A stretch of 5,572 nt of DNA from positions 1 through 5,572 of the forward strand of contig JAGUWT010000180.1 in NCBI GenBank assembly GCA_020062205.1, given 5' to 3'. The stretch comes from Thermodesulfovibrionales bacterium (GTDB taxonomy: Bacteria; Nitrospirota; Thermodesulfovibrionia; Thermodesulfovibrionales; SM23-35). A program made the translations under genes and the position numbers. Numbering within the stretch: the stretch's first letter is position 1; the number at the start of each line of letters is the position of its first letter. The notes under the pieces are model-generated. The model did not search any database. It was not told the origin of the DNA and saw only the letters and a list, made by a program, of their open reading frames with translations. Of this stretch, positions 1-5,572 are shown one piece after another.

Positions 1-17
1 CCTCATCCTTCATCCTT
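1..17 (-). repeat. Truncated heptanucleotide array at the window edge
   Basis: The plus strand contains CATCCTT twice in tandem (4-10 and 11-17), preceded by CCT, which is ATGAAGG read on the minus strand. It is the same unit as in waaA but inverted. It lies beyond the waaA stop and is cut by the edge, so its full length is unknown. Confidence 0.7.
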
Positions 18-29
18 TCTAACTGTCGT

Positions 30-47
30 CTCTGTGACCTCTGTGTT
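30..47. repeat. Short 9-bp direct repeat (CTCTGTG core, two copies)
   Basis: CTCTGTGAC at 30-38 is followed directly by CTCTGTGTT at 39-47; the minus strand carries the ACAGAGGTCACAGAG form. From general familiarity, similar 9-bp repeats recur between genes in many environmental bacterial genomes, often with heptamer arrays like the adjacent one. With only two copies the call is modest. The rest of the tail, 48-157, shows no gene, RNA or convincing terminator. Confidence 0.5.
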
Positions 48-157
48 TTTTCAAGTGTAGTTTGCTCCGAAACAGTTGTTGAGAATGTGCAGATATTGTT
101 TGAGACATTTTCCATGTTTCTTTGTGAGCATTTTGCTCATGAATGTATTTTTTCGGA

Positions 158-1483
158 TTAAGATATATACCGTTCAATAATCTCCATTGCCCTTTCGACA
201 GCCCCTGCATTTTTTCTGTATAATTGCTGTGCCCTTAAGCCAATCTCTTTTGCCTTTTCAGGAGAAAGGAGGAACTCTCTTAATTTCAAATAGAGTCCTT
301 CCTCATTAACCTCAAGAGCCGCACCCGCATTGTAGAAATCCTTGATAACAGGGAAATTCTCCATGTGTAGTCCGCATACTATTGGCTTCCCCCAGTATGC
401 GGGTTCAAGGGGATTCTGGCCTCCATATCCCTTAAAACTTTTCCCGATGATTGCTATGTCTGATATGCCGTACACTGCTGAGAGTTCACCAACAGTGTCT
501 AACAAAATAACAACGCCCTCCAAAGGGATGAAGGATGAGGGCTGAAGGATGAAGGATGAAGGATGAGTGCTGAGGACTGGGTGCTGAGGACTGAGTGCTG
601 AGGACTGAGTGCTGAGGACTGAGCGTTTTATAAATGGGATTCCTTTTGATTTAAGCATATCTTCAACCTCTTTAAACCTCTCAGGATGTCGCGGGGCAAT
701 GATAAGATTGAGGTCAGGGAAGTCTTTTTTCAGTTTGTCGTATGTAGAAACAAGAAATTCCTCTTCTCCTTCATGTGTGCTTCCTGCGATGATAACAGGC
801 TTCCCTATTTTCTCAGTCCATTCTGGAACCTGTAAAGGTGGGCGTGTGTCAAATTTGAAATTACCTGTAACCATAACCCTGCTTTCATCAACGCCGAGGC
901 TCTTTATCCTTTCAGCATCTGATTCGCCCTGCATCCCAAATGTATCCACGTATGAGAGGACTTTCTTCATAAAAAAGGATATCTTCTTATATCCTTTGAA
1001 TGACTTCTCAGAAATCCTTCCATTGAGCAGGATGACAGGGATGTTATTTGTTTTAAATATCCTGAACATATTTGGCCATAGCTCGGTCTCAATGGTTATT
1101 AAAATCTCAGGTCTCACCTTTTTCACGACTGCCTTCAGGATGAGGGGAATATCAAATGGGAGATAGATAACTGTTGTTCCTTTAGGTGCCCTTTCCCTTG
1201 CAACCTTCTGTCCGGTATCAGTGATTGTTGATAGGATGATATTCTTTGAAGGAAACCGCTTCCGCAGCCTTGTTAGCAGTGGTAATGCTGCCATAACCTC
1301 TCCGACAGATACTGCATGAACCCAGATAATGAAGGATGAAGAATGAGGGACGAAGGATGAATTAAGAATACCGAATTTTTCTCTGAGCCATCGTTTCCTT
1401 AATTCCTTTGGTCTTTTGAGATACTCGAAGGGAAATAAAAAGGATAAGACAATGATGTATATGAGACTGTAAATAAAGTACAT
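158..1483 (-). CDS. waaA: 3-deoxy-D-manno-octulosonic acid (Kdo) transferase
   Basis: Transfers Kdo from CMP-Kdo to the lipid A precursor at the cytoplasmic face of the inner membrane (GT-B fold, family GT30). The protein has 441 residues. Residues 2-19 form a hydrophobic N-terminal anchor followed by a basic stretch. WVHAVSVGE (54-62) carries the family's catalytic glutamate, E62. ETELWPN (132-138), NGRIS (154-158), QGESDAERI (185-193), GSTHEGEEE (234-242), PRHPERF (264-270) and GGQNPLEP (354-361) are all conserved WaaA blocks, the last near the CMP-Kdo site. The frame stays open upstream to an ATG at 1648, but that extension lies inside msbA and resembles nothing. The start at 1483 gives the normal anchor and sits 1 nt after the msbA stop. 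It has no clear Shine-Dalgarno site, so reinitiation is likely. Two in-frame heptamer arrays add foreign-looking peptide at about residues 41-51 and 287-320, and no conserved motif is lost. Whether it adds one or more Kdo cannot be read from the sequence. Confidence 0.95.
   Translation of the reverse strand: MYFIYSLIYIIVLSFLFPFEYLKRPKELRKRWLREKFGILNSSFVPHSSSFIIWVHAVSVGEVMAALPLLTRLRKRFPSKNIILSTITDTGQKVARERAPKGTTVIYLPFDIPLILKAVVKKVRPEILITIETELWPNMFRIFKTNNIPVILLNGRISEKSFKGYKKISFFMKKVLSYVDTFGMQGESDAERIKSLGVDESRVMVTGNFKFDTRPPLQVPEWTEKIGKPVIIAGSTHEGEEEFLVSTYDKLKKDFPDLNLIIAPRHPERFKEVEDMLKSKGIPFIKRSVLSTQSSALSPQHPVLSTHPSSFILQPSSFIPLEGVVILLDTVGELSAVYGISDIAIIGKSFKGYGGQNPLEPAYWGKPIVCGLHMENFPVIKDFYNAGAALEVNEEGLYLKLREFLLSPEKAKEIGLRAQQLYRKNAGAVERAMEIIERYIS
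528..625 (+). repeat. Heptanucleotide tandem array inside waaA (14 units)
   Basis: Fourteen 7-bp units run without a phase break (98 bp). Read on the plus strand, the first five (528-562) are ATGAAGG-like. The rest (563-625) mostly alternate CTGAGTG and CTGAGGA, which makes a 14-bp higher-order unit. The shared core is TGAG/TGAA at units' positions 2-5. Because 7 bp is one more than a multiple of 3, all three frames are used in turn, giving a 7-residue protein pseudo-repeat in WaaA: SVLSTQS (288-294), SALSPQH (295-301), PVLSTHP (302-308), then SSFILQP (309-315) and SSFIP. WaaA relatives have only a short variable loop here, before the VVILLDTVGEL block. Confidence 0.93.
1329..1363 (+). repeat. 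Second heptanucleotide array inside waaA (5 units)
   Basis: Five diverged units of ATGAAGG type occupy 35 bp. Examples are ATGAAGG, ATGAAGA and ACGAAGG. They encode roughly WaaA residues 41-51, including SSFVPHSSSFI, between the N-terminal anchor region and the catalytic WVHAVSVGE. The unit type and strand match the first half of the array at 528-562. Confidence 0.85.
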
Positions 1484-1487
1484 TCTA
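1481..1487 (-). other. msbA/waaA junction, stop and start 1 nt apart
   Basis: The minus strand reads TAG, A, ATG: the msbA stop, one spacer base, then the waaA start. The roughly 16 nt upstream contain no Shine-Dalgarno-like purine run, so waaA translation probably relies on termination-reinitiation after msbA. Confidence 0.8.
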
Positions 1488-3218
1488 TAGAAATTCAGCG
1501 GCCTGGTCAGTGAATTGCAGCTCATACAATTTTTTATAGATACCACTTTTTGCGATGAGCTCTTCATGTGTCCCTGACTCAATAATCCTTCCCTGATCGA
1601 GCACAAGAATCCTTGTTGCACGCCTGACTGTGGATATCCTGTGAGCAATCACAAAGGTGGTTCTGTTTTCCATGAGATTTTCGAGTGCCTTTTGTACTAT
1701 CATCTCAGACTCTGTATCTAAAGATGAGGTTGCCTCATCAAGAATCAATATCGGCGGATTTTTCAGGATAGCCCGGGCTATAGAAAGCCTCTGCCTCTGA
1801 CCGCCTGATAGCCTGACACCGCTCTCTCCTATGACAGAATCATATCCATGGGGAAGTTCTAAAATGAATTCATGTGCAAAGGCAGCCTTTGCAGCGCTCA
1901 CAATCTCCTCCTCTCGTGCATCAGGCCTGCCGAATTGAATATTGTTCCTTACTGTGTCATTAAACAGAATAACATCCTGACTCACAACCCCTATTTGTCC
2001 CCTCAGGGATTCCAATGAAGCGTTTGATATATCGATACTATCTAAATAAATAGCCCCTGTTGAAGGATCATGAAACCTTGGCAGAAGGTCAATCAGTGTG
2101 GTTTTTCCTACCCCACTCTTACCGACAATAGCAAGGATTTCTCCCTTTTGAATAGTAAGATTTATGTCCTTTAATACTTCATGTGACACACCCGGATAGC
2201 CAAAAGAGACATTCTTAAATTCTATTTTTCCCTTTATCGGTGGAACCTTCACACTGCCATCTTTCTCCTGTTCCTTATTTTCTATCTCGGATATCCTCTC
2301 AAGGGAAGCCATTGCACGCTGTATGCCGTTATTAGCAGAAGCCAACCTCTTTGCAGGGGTGTAAACCATAAATATTGCTGCAAGGAAAGAGAAGAAATCA
2401 CCAGGTGTTATTGCACCTGTTATCACAAGTCTTCCACCGTACCAGAGGATGAAGGCAATACCAAGTCCGCCTACAAACTCCATAAACAAAGAGGTAAATT
2501 CCATAAGCCTTGCTGACCTTAACAGCTCTCTATAAAAGTCCTGGTTTTTCTCTGTGAATTTTTTAACGATGTCTTCTTCACGACCAAAGACCTTAATCAT
2601 CTTGATGCCCCGAAATGACTCTGTCAGGTATTCTGTTATAACTGAAATCTTCTGCTGTGCCTTCCTGCTCACCCTCTTTAATCTCTCTCCAAACCTTCCA
2701 GCTCCATAAAATGCTGCAGGGAGCACGGTAACTGCGATAAGGGCGAGGTCCCATCTCCTGTAAAATGCTACTGATAGGAGTACAATTACTGTTCCACTCT
2801 CAACGAATAAGTCTCTTATTGCATATGCAAGTAATTCCTGTAACACACCAATGTCATTGATTACGCGAGAAAGGATTGAGCCTGTGGATTCTTTTTTATA
2901 ATGTCCAACAGGGAGATACATGAGGTGTCCAAAAAGTCTGTTCCTCATATCCGTGACAACCTTTGCGCCTGTTGCTCTCATGAGATATGACTGAACAAAA
3001 GAGAACACACCCCTGAGAAGATACAGTATCAGGATGGCAACAGGCATAATAATCAGCAGGGTCTTATTCTTTTCAAGGAAAATACCATCGAGGGCCGGTT
3101 TTACAAGATAAGCAAGTCCGCCATTAATCCCGGAGACAATAAGGCTTGCTATCCCTGCAAGAACAATCCTTCTCCAGTAAGGTTTGATGAGTTTTAATAT
3201 CCTTATGAGTGCTTTCAT
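1485..3218 (-). CDS. msbA: Lipid A export ABC transporter, fused permease/ATPase (MsbA)
   Basis: Homodimeric ABC exporter that flips core-lipid A from the inner to the outer leaflet of the inner membrane using ATP. At 577 residues it has the usual length of about 580. The N-terminal half holds six likely membrane segments, roughly at 16-40, 53-78, 137-155, 157-175, 243-265 and 272-292. The nucleotide-binding domain from about 331 is complete: A-loop Y341, Walker A GKSGVGKT (366-373), Q-loop Q414, signature LSGGQ (470-474), Walker B ILILDE (490-495), D-loop SLD (499-501) and switch H526. The ATG overlaps the lpxB TGA by 4 nt, and the stop is 1 nt before waaA, so it sits in the middle of a coupled lipid A operon. 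That context favours MsbA over a generic multidrug exporter of the same family, which motifs alone would not exclude. Unlike its two neighbours it carries no heptamer array. Confidence 0.94.
   Translation of the reverse strand: MKALIRILKLIKPYWRRIVLAGIASLIVSGINGGLAYLVKPALDGIFLEKNKTLLIIMPVAILILYLLRGVFSFVQSYLMRATGAKVVTDMRNRLFGHLMYLPVGHYKKESTGSILSRVINDIGVLQELLAYAIRDLFVESGTVIVLLSVAFYRRWDLALIAVTVLPAAFYGAGRFGERLKRVSRKAQQKISVITEYLTESFRGIKMIKVFGREEDIVKKFTEKNQDFYRELLRSARLMEFTSLFMEFVGGLGIAFILWYGGRLVITGAITPGDFFSFLAAIFMVYTPAKRLASANNGIQRAMASLERISEIENKEQEKDGSVKVPPIKGKIEFKNVSFGYPGVSHEVLKDINLTIQKGEILAIVGKSGVGKTTLIDLLPRFHDPSTGAIYLDSIDISNASLESLRGQIGVVSQDVILFNDTVRNNIQFGRPDAREEEIVSAAKAAFAHEFILELPHGYDSVIGESGVRLSGGQRQRLSIARAILKNPPILILDEATSSLDTESEMIVQKALENLMENRTTFVIAHRISTVRRATRILVLDQGRIIESGTHEELIAKSGIYKKLYELQFTDQAAEFL
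3215..3218 (-). other. lpxB/msbA ATGA stop-start overlap
   Basis: The minus strand reads ATGA: the ATG starts msbA and the TGA ends lpxB. This 4-nt overlap is a common sign of translational coupling and places both genes on one transcript. Confidence 0.9.
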
Positions 3219-4357
3219 CCTGCCATTTCTCCAATGATATCGGCAACCCTCTTTGAAGCCCTCTTCCCTGAAAAGGGTTCTTTGATTAGCCTGTAATCGG
3301 TGAGTATCTTTTCTTTATATTGAATGTCAAATAGAATCTTTTTCAGCTCTTTTGTGATGTCTTCAGGGTTAGCCTTGTGCTGGATGAGTTCAGTCACAAC
3401 TCCCTTCCCTGAAAGGAGATTCACCAGGGATATGTATTTGACATCTATAATAAGCCTTCCAAGGAAATAGGTCATGGGAGAGAGCTTATATATTACCACC
3501 ATTGGAACCTCAAGGAAAGCAGCCTGAAGGGTTGCAGTACCTGAGGCAATAACTGCCAGATCAGACGCAGCAAGTACCCTTACCGATTCACCCTTCTGAA
3601 TGACAACGCCTTCCTGTCTGAGTGCTTCAAAAAAAGGATTGTATTCATCCTCATCGATGTTTGGAGCAAGCGGAATACAGAACTGGTAAACCTGGAATTC
3701 ATTTTTCCATTGCCTTACAACATCTATCATCAAAGGCAAGAGTCTTTTGAGTTCGTGTGGCCTGCTTCCAGGAAGGAGGGAAAGGAGTGGCCGATCTGGA
3801 TCGAGGCCAAGGGCGGCCTTCCGAGTGACGAGTGACGAGTGATGAGTGACGAGTTCCGTTTCAATCTCTTCGAGGATTGGGTGACCAACAAATTCACATG
3901 GAACGCCGGCTTTTTTGTATATCTCTTCTTCAAAAGGGAGTATGACAGCCATCCTGTCCACAATCTCTGCAATCTTTTTCACCCTGCCTTTTCTCCATGC
4001 CCATACCTGAGGGCTTACATAATACAAGATCTTTATCCCGAGTGACCTGGCTATCTTAGCTACCCTGATGTTGAAATCAGGATAATCAATCGGGACAAGG
4101 ACATCAGGACGAACCTTCTTTATTGCATTCACAGCCTTATCGAATGTAGCCTTCACTTCTCGATATGCTGAAAACGCTTCTGTAAGGCCAAAGGCTGATG
4201 AAAACCTTGAAATGAGTTCTACCCCTGCATTACTCATCCTCTCCCCACCAACCCCTATAACACGCACATCAGGCCATTTGCTTTTCAGTGCTTTTGCAAG
4301 GAGTGAGCCATATAATTCACCCGAGCTTTCACCAGTGACGATCATAACCGTATTCAT
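3215..4357 (-). CDS. lpxB: Lipid-A-disaccharide synthase
   Basis: Peripheral inner-membrane glycosyltransferase (GT19) that condenses UDP-2,3-diacylglucosamine with lipid X to give the beta-1,6-linked disaccharide of lipid A. The 380 residues match the family's usual length. Recognisable blocks in order are TGESSGELYG (8-17), GVGGERM (35-41), DYPDFN (91-96), YYVSPQVWAWR (112-122), LPFEEEIYKKAGV (140-152), FVGHP (156-160), LLPGSRPHE (194-202, with R199), SGTATLQAA (272-280) and VNLLSGKGVVTELIQ (312-326, with N313). These match conserved catalytic and nucleotide-binding positions of LpxB as known from the E. coli enzyme. The start is the first ATG after the aminotransferase stop, 26 nt downstream. 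No good Shine-Dalgarno site precedes it. ATG codon 4 is a possible alternative but has no better site. Residues 168-179 (ELVTHHSSLVTR) are encoded by a heptamer array placed in the linker between FVGHP and the second Rossmann-like domain. All motifs remain intact, so the enzyme should be functional. Confidence 0.96.
   Translation of the reverse strand: MNTVMIVTGESSGELYGSLLAKALKSKWPDVRVIGVGGERMSNAGVELISRFSSAFGLTEAFSAYREVKATFDKAVNAIKKVRPDVLVPIDYPDFNIRVAKIARSLGIKILYYVSPQVWAWRKGRVKKIAEIVDRMAVILPFEEEIYKKAGVPCEFVGHPILEEIETELVTHHSSLVTRKAALGLDPDRPLLSLLPGSRPHELKRLLPLMIDVVRQWKNEFQVYQFCIPLAPNIDEDEYNPFFEALRQEGVVIQKGESVRVLAASDLAVIASGTATLQAAFLEVPMVVIYKLSPMTYFLGRLIIDVKYISLVNLLSGKGVVTELIQHKANPEDITKELKKILFDIQYKEKILTDYRLIKEPFSGKRASKRVADIIGEMAG
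3229..3232 (-). promoter_or_regulatory. Weak ribosome binding site of msbA, inside the lpxB end
   Basis: The minus strand reads GGAG, 10 nt before the msbA ATG, within the last codons of lpxB. The spacing is slightly long. With the ATGA overlap that follows, msbA translation probably depends partly on ribosomes finishing lpxB. Confidence 0.4.
3822..3855 (+). repeat. Heptanucleotide array inside lpxB (about 5 units)
   Basis: Three exact CGAGTGA units are followed by TGAGTGA and a final CGAGTT, 34 bp in all. The unit differs from those in waaA but has the same length and the same GAGTG core as the CTGAGTG units. It encodes LpxB residues 168-179, in the linker between the two nucleotide-binding-like domains. 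Confidence 0.88.
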
Positions 4358-4383
4358 TTACATAAATAATGCACTATTCGTGT

Positions 4384-5475
4384 TTACGCAATAGCCCTTA
4401 TTATCTCAGATATCTTTATTATTACTGATTCCTCAAGTTCAGGATAGAGGGGTAATGAAAGGACCTCGCGTGCTGTCCTCTCGGCAATTGGAAAATCCCC
4501 TTCTTTATAATTCAGGAATCTTAACGCCTCCTGGAGGTGCAGTGGCACCGGATAATAAACTACAGATGAAATTCCATTTTCCTTCAGACGTTTCTGTATC
4601 TCATCTCGTTTCGGGCTTCTGATTGTATATTGCTGAAAGACATGATAGGTGCCTTTCTTTTCAACAGGGCACCTTACCGTATCTGAAAGGAGTTTGTTAT
4701 AAATGGCTGCATGTTGCCGCCTCTTCCTGTTGTATTCATCGATATGATTCAACTTTATGAGGAGGATGCCTGCTTGTATTTCATCCAGCCTGCTGTTAAA
4801 TCCAATCCTCTCATGGATATATGAACCTTTAGAACCGTGGTTTCTCAATTTTCTTATTTCATCAGCGACTGCTGTATCATGAAGGGCTATGATCCCTCCA
4901 TCTCCATATCCTCCGAGGTTTTTGCTCGGATAAAAACTGAAACATCCTGCATCTCCAAAGCTTCCAGCCTTTTTACCATTCAACTCGGCACCAAAGGATT
5001 GGGCACAATCCTCGATCACCTTCAGATTGTGCTCTTTTGCTATTTTTAAGATCTCTTCCATATCAGCGATAAGACCGAACAGATGAACAGGAAGAATCGC
5101 CTTTGTTTCCTTCGTTATTTTTGACTCTATCTGGCTTACATCTATGTTTAATGTATCAGGTTCGATATCGACAAAGACAGGAGTAGCACCAGTATAGAGA
5201 ATTGCCTCAGCAGTAGCAAAAAAAGTGAAGGGGGTTGTAATAACCTCGTCCCCTTTTTCTATGCCAAGTGCATTCAAAGAAAGATGAAGGGCGTCGGTGC
5301 CAGATGCAACCCCTACGGCCTGTGATACTGCATAGTACTCTGCTATTCTCCTTTCTAATTCAGAGACCTTCGGGCCGAGTATATACTGGGTACTTTCAAG
5401 TACTTCTGTCAGAACTTTCAATATGTCATCTCTAATCTCATGAAACTGTTTCTTCAAGTCAACCATTGGTACCAT
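4384..5475 (-). CDS. DegT/DnrJ/EryC1-family PLP-dependent sugar aminotransferase (possible GnnB)
   Basis: Fold-type I PLP enzyme of the family that transaminates nucleotide-linked keto sugars. It has 363 residues, typical of the family. Visible features are the opening MVPMVDLKKQ, the phosphate-binding SGTDAL (58-63), TPFTFFATAEAI (81-92), VIEDCAQSFGA (153-163) with D156 for the pyridine nitrogen, SFYPSKNLGGYGDGG (180-194) with K185 as the Schiff-base lysine, RNHGSKG (211-217) and GFNSRLDEIQAGIL (225-238). The C-terminal VVYYPVPLH and LPLYPEL blocks are also typical. The overall pattern recalls WbpE/WlbC-type enzymes that aminate UDP-3-keto sugars. Its place directly before lpxB recalls gnnB, which with gnnA lies between lpxA and lpxB in Acidithiobacillus ferrooxidans and makes UDP-GlcNAc3N for amide-linked lipid A. 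No gnnA (oxidoreductase) is visible within the 97 bp upstream, so the exact substrate is an inference. The start at 5475 has a good Shine-Dalgarno site; ATG codon 4 (5466) is a weaker alternative. Confidence 0.93.
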   Translation of the reverse strand: MVPMVDLKKQFHEIRDDILKVLTEVLESTQYILGPKVSELERRIAEYYAVSQAVGVASGTDALHLSLNALGIEKGDEVITTPFTFFATAEAILYTGATPVFVDIEPDTLNIDVSQIESKITKETKAILPVHLFGLIADMEEILKIAKEHNLKVIEDCAQSFGAELNGKKAGSFGDAGCFSFYPSKNLGGYGDGGIIALHDTAVADEIRKLRNHGSKGSYIHERIGFNSRLDEIQAGILLIKLNHIDEYNRKRRQHAAIYNKLLSDTVRCPVEKKGTYHVFQQYTIRSPKRDEIQKRLKENGISSVVYYPVPLHLQEALRFLNYKEGDFPIAERTAREVLSLPLYPELEESVIIKISEIIRAIA

Positions 5476-5483
5476 CTCTGCTT

Positions 5484-5490
5484 CTCCCTC
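5484..5490 (-). promoter_or_regulatory. Ribosome binding site of the aminotransferase gene
   Basis: The minus strand reads GAGGGAG, 8 nt before the ATG at 5475. It contains GGGAG, a good match to the anti-Shine-Dalgarno sequence at ideal spacing. It supports the ATG at 5475 over the in-frame ATG three codons later. It is the strongest ribosome binding site in the window, as expected for the first gene of the operon. Confidence 0.75.
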
Positions 5491-5514
5491 AATTGTAATA
5501 TTTAACAGACCATC

Positions 5515-5531
5515 TATAAATTGAAATTATA
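5515..5531. promoter_or_regulatory. AT-rich imperfect palindrome over the -10 (possible operator)
   Basis: The 17-bp tract TATAAATTGAAATTATA is symmetric around position 5523, apart from one mismatched pair. It covers the -10 box and the predicted transcription start, where a repressor would block initiation. AT-rich palindromes arise by chance easily, and no known regulator motif is recognised. Confidence 0.2.
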
Positions 5532-5534
5532 GCA
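5526..5534 (-). promoter_or_regulatory. Extended -10 sigma-70-type promoter for the operon
   Basis: Read on the minus strand, this is TGC followed by a perfect TATAAT, which is the extended -10 pattern TGnTATAAT. A -35-like TTTACA lies at 5544-5549, but only 12 nt separate it from the -10, too few for normal sigma-70 spacing. No good hexamer sits at 16-18 nt, so the extended -10 would have to carry the promoter. Transcription would begin near 5519 and leave a leader of about 45 nt before the ATG at 5475. The sites are seen directly; promoter activity is inferred. Confidence 0.55.
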
Positions 5535-5572
5535 TAACGGTAGTGTAAAGCCCTGACACAATACAGAATAAA

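Noticed and set aside
121..143. Inverted repeat TGAGCA-TTT-TGCTCA after waaA, considered as operon terminator
   Set aside because: The stem has only 6 perfect pairs, low GC content and no T-run following it on the minus strand. The only T-run (148-153) is on the plus-strand side, about 9 nt beyond the stem core.
19..210. A 63-codon minus-strand open frame overlapping the waaA 3' end and running into the intergenic tail
   Set aside because: It overlaps waaA in another frame, has no recognisable domain, and its C-terminus (HRGHRDDS) is translated from the 9-bp repeat. It is most likely chance.
528..625. CRISPR array
   Set aside because: The units are 7 bp and directly abutting, with no spacers, and are translated as part of waaA.
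609..1166. A 185-codon plus-strand open frame
   Set aside because: It is antisense to conserved waaA sequence, begins inside the heptamer array and shows no protein-family pattern.
1484..1648. In-frame 5' extension of waaA to an ATG at 1648
   Set aside because: It lies wholly within msbA and has no WaaA-like sequence. The start at 1483 gives the expected hydrophobic anchor directly after the msbA stop.
2446..2454. Single GGATGAAGG-like match within msbA, considered as a further array
   Set aside because: There is only one unit with no tandem neighbour, and it encodes normal MsbA sequence. It is a chance match.
3730..4045. Open frames on both strands overlapping the lpxB heptamer array
   Set aside because: They overlap strongly conserved lpxB and run through the repeat, which helps keep frames open. 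No independent evidence supports them.
5489..5572. Possible 3' end of an upstream minus-strand gene (open from the edge to a TGA at 5489-5491)
   Set aside because: Only 27 codons are visible, the peptide is rich in aromatic residues with no familiar pattern, and the stretch overlaps the promoter. The edge prevents a decision.

Overview
The window holds four genes, all on the minus strand and almost end to end, so transcription runs from high to low coordinates. The order is a DegT/DnrJ/EryC1-type sugar aminotransferase (4384-5475), lpxB lipid A disaccharide synthase (3215-4357), msbA lipid A flippase (1485-3218) and waaA Kdo transferase (158-1483). This is a lipid A / inner-core lipopolysaccharide operon, so the organism has a Gram-negative, diderm envelope. 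The sequence is moderately AT-rich by eye. The gene order, together with short heptamer arrays embedded in genes, suggests an environmental lineage such as Nitrospirota or a deltaproteobacterial-type group. That placement is an inference and cannot be proved from this window.

Layout from the 5' end of the operon. Positions 5476-5572 are a non-coding leader with a good extended -10 promoter (5526-5534), an AT-rich palindrome over it, and a clear Shine-Dalgarno site for the aminotransferase. A 26-bp gap leads to lpxB. The lpxB stop and msbA start overlap as ATGA, and the waaA ATG lies 1 nt beyond the msbA stop, so the last three genes look translationally coupled. Positions 1-157 are an intergenic tail with two small repeat remnants and no convincing terminator or gene.

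How the genes work together. LpxB joins UDP-diacylglucosamine and lipid X into the tetraacyl disaccharide, WaaA adds Kdo to the lipid A precursor, and MsbA flips the core-lipid A across the inner membrane. The aminotransferase directly upstream of lpxB could be a GnnB-like enzyme making the 3-amino sugar donor for amide-linked lipid A, or could make another amino sugar for the surface polysaccharide. LpxK, which acts between LpxB and WaaA, is not in the window.

The most unusual feature is a family of 7-bp tandem arrays. Two lie in frame inside waaA (528-625, 14 units; 1329-1363, 5 units), one inside lpxB (3822-3855, about 5 units), and a remnant sits at the left edge (1-17). Those inside genes add low-complexity Ser/Thr/His/Leu-rich peptide to otherwise well-conserved enzymes, at places where family members have variable loops. 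All three lie in the only orientation that avoids in-frame stops. The left-edge copy, outside any recognised gene, is in the opposite orientation.
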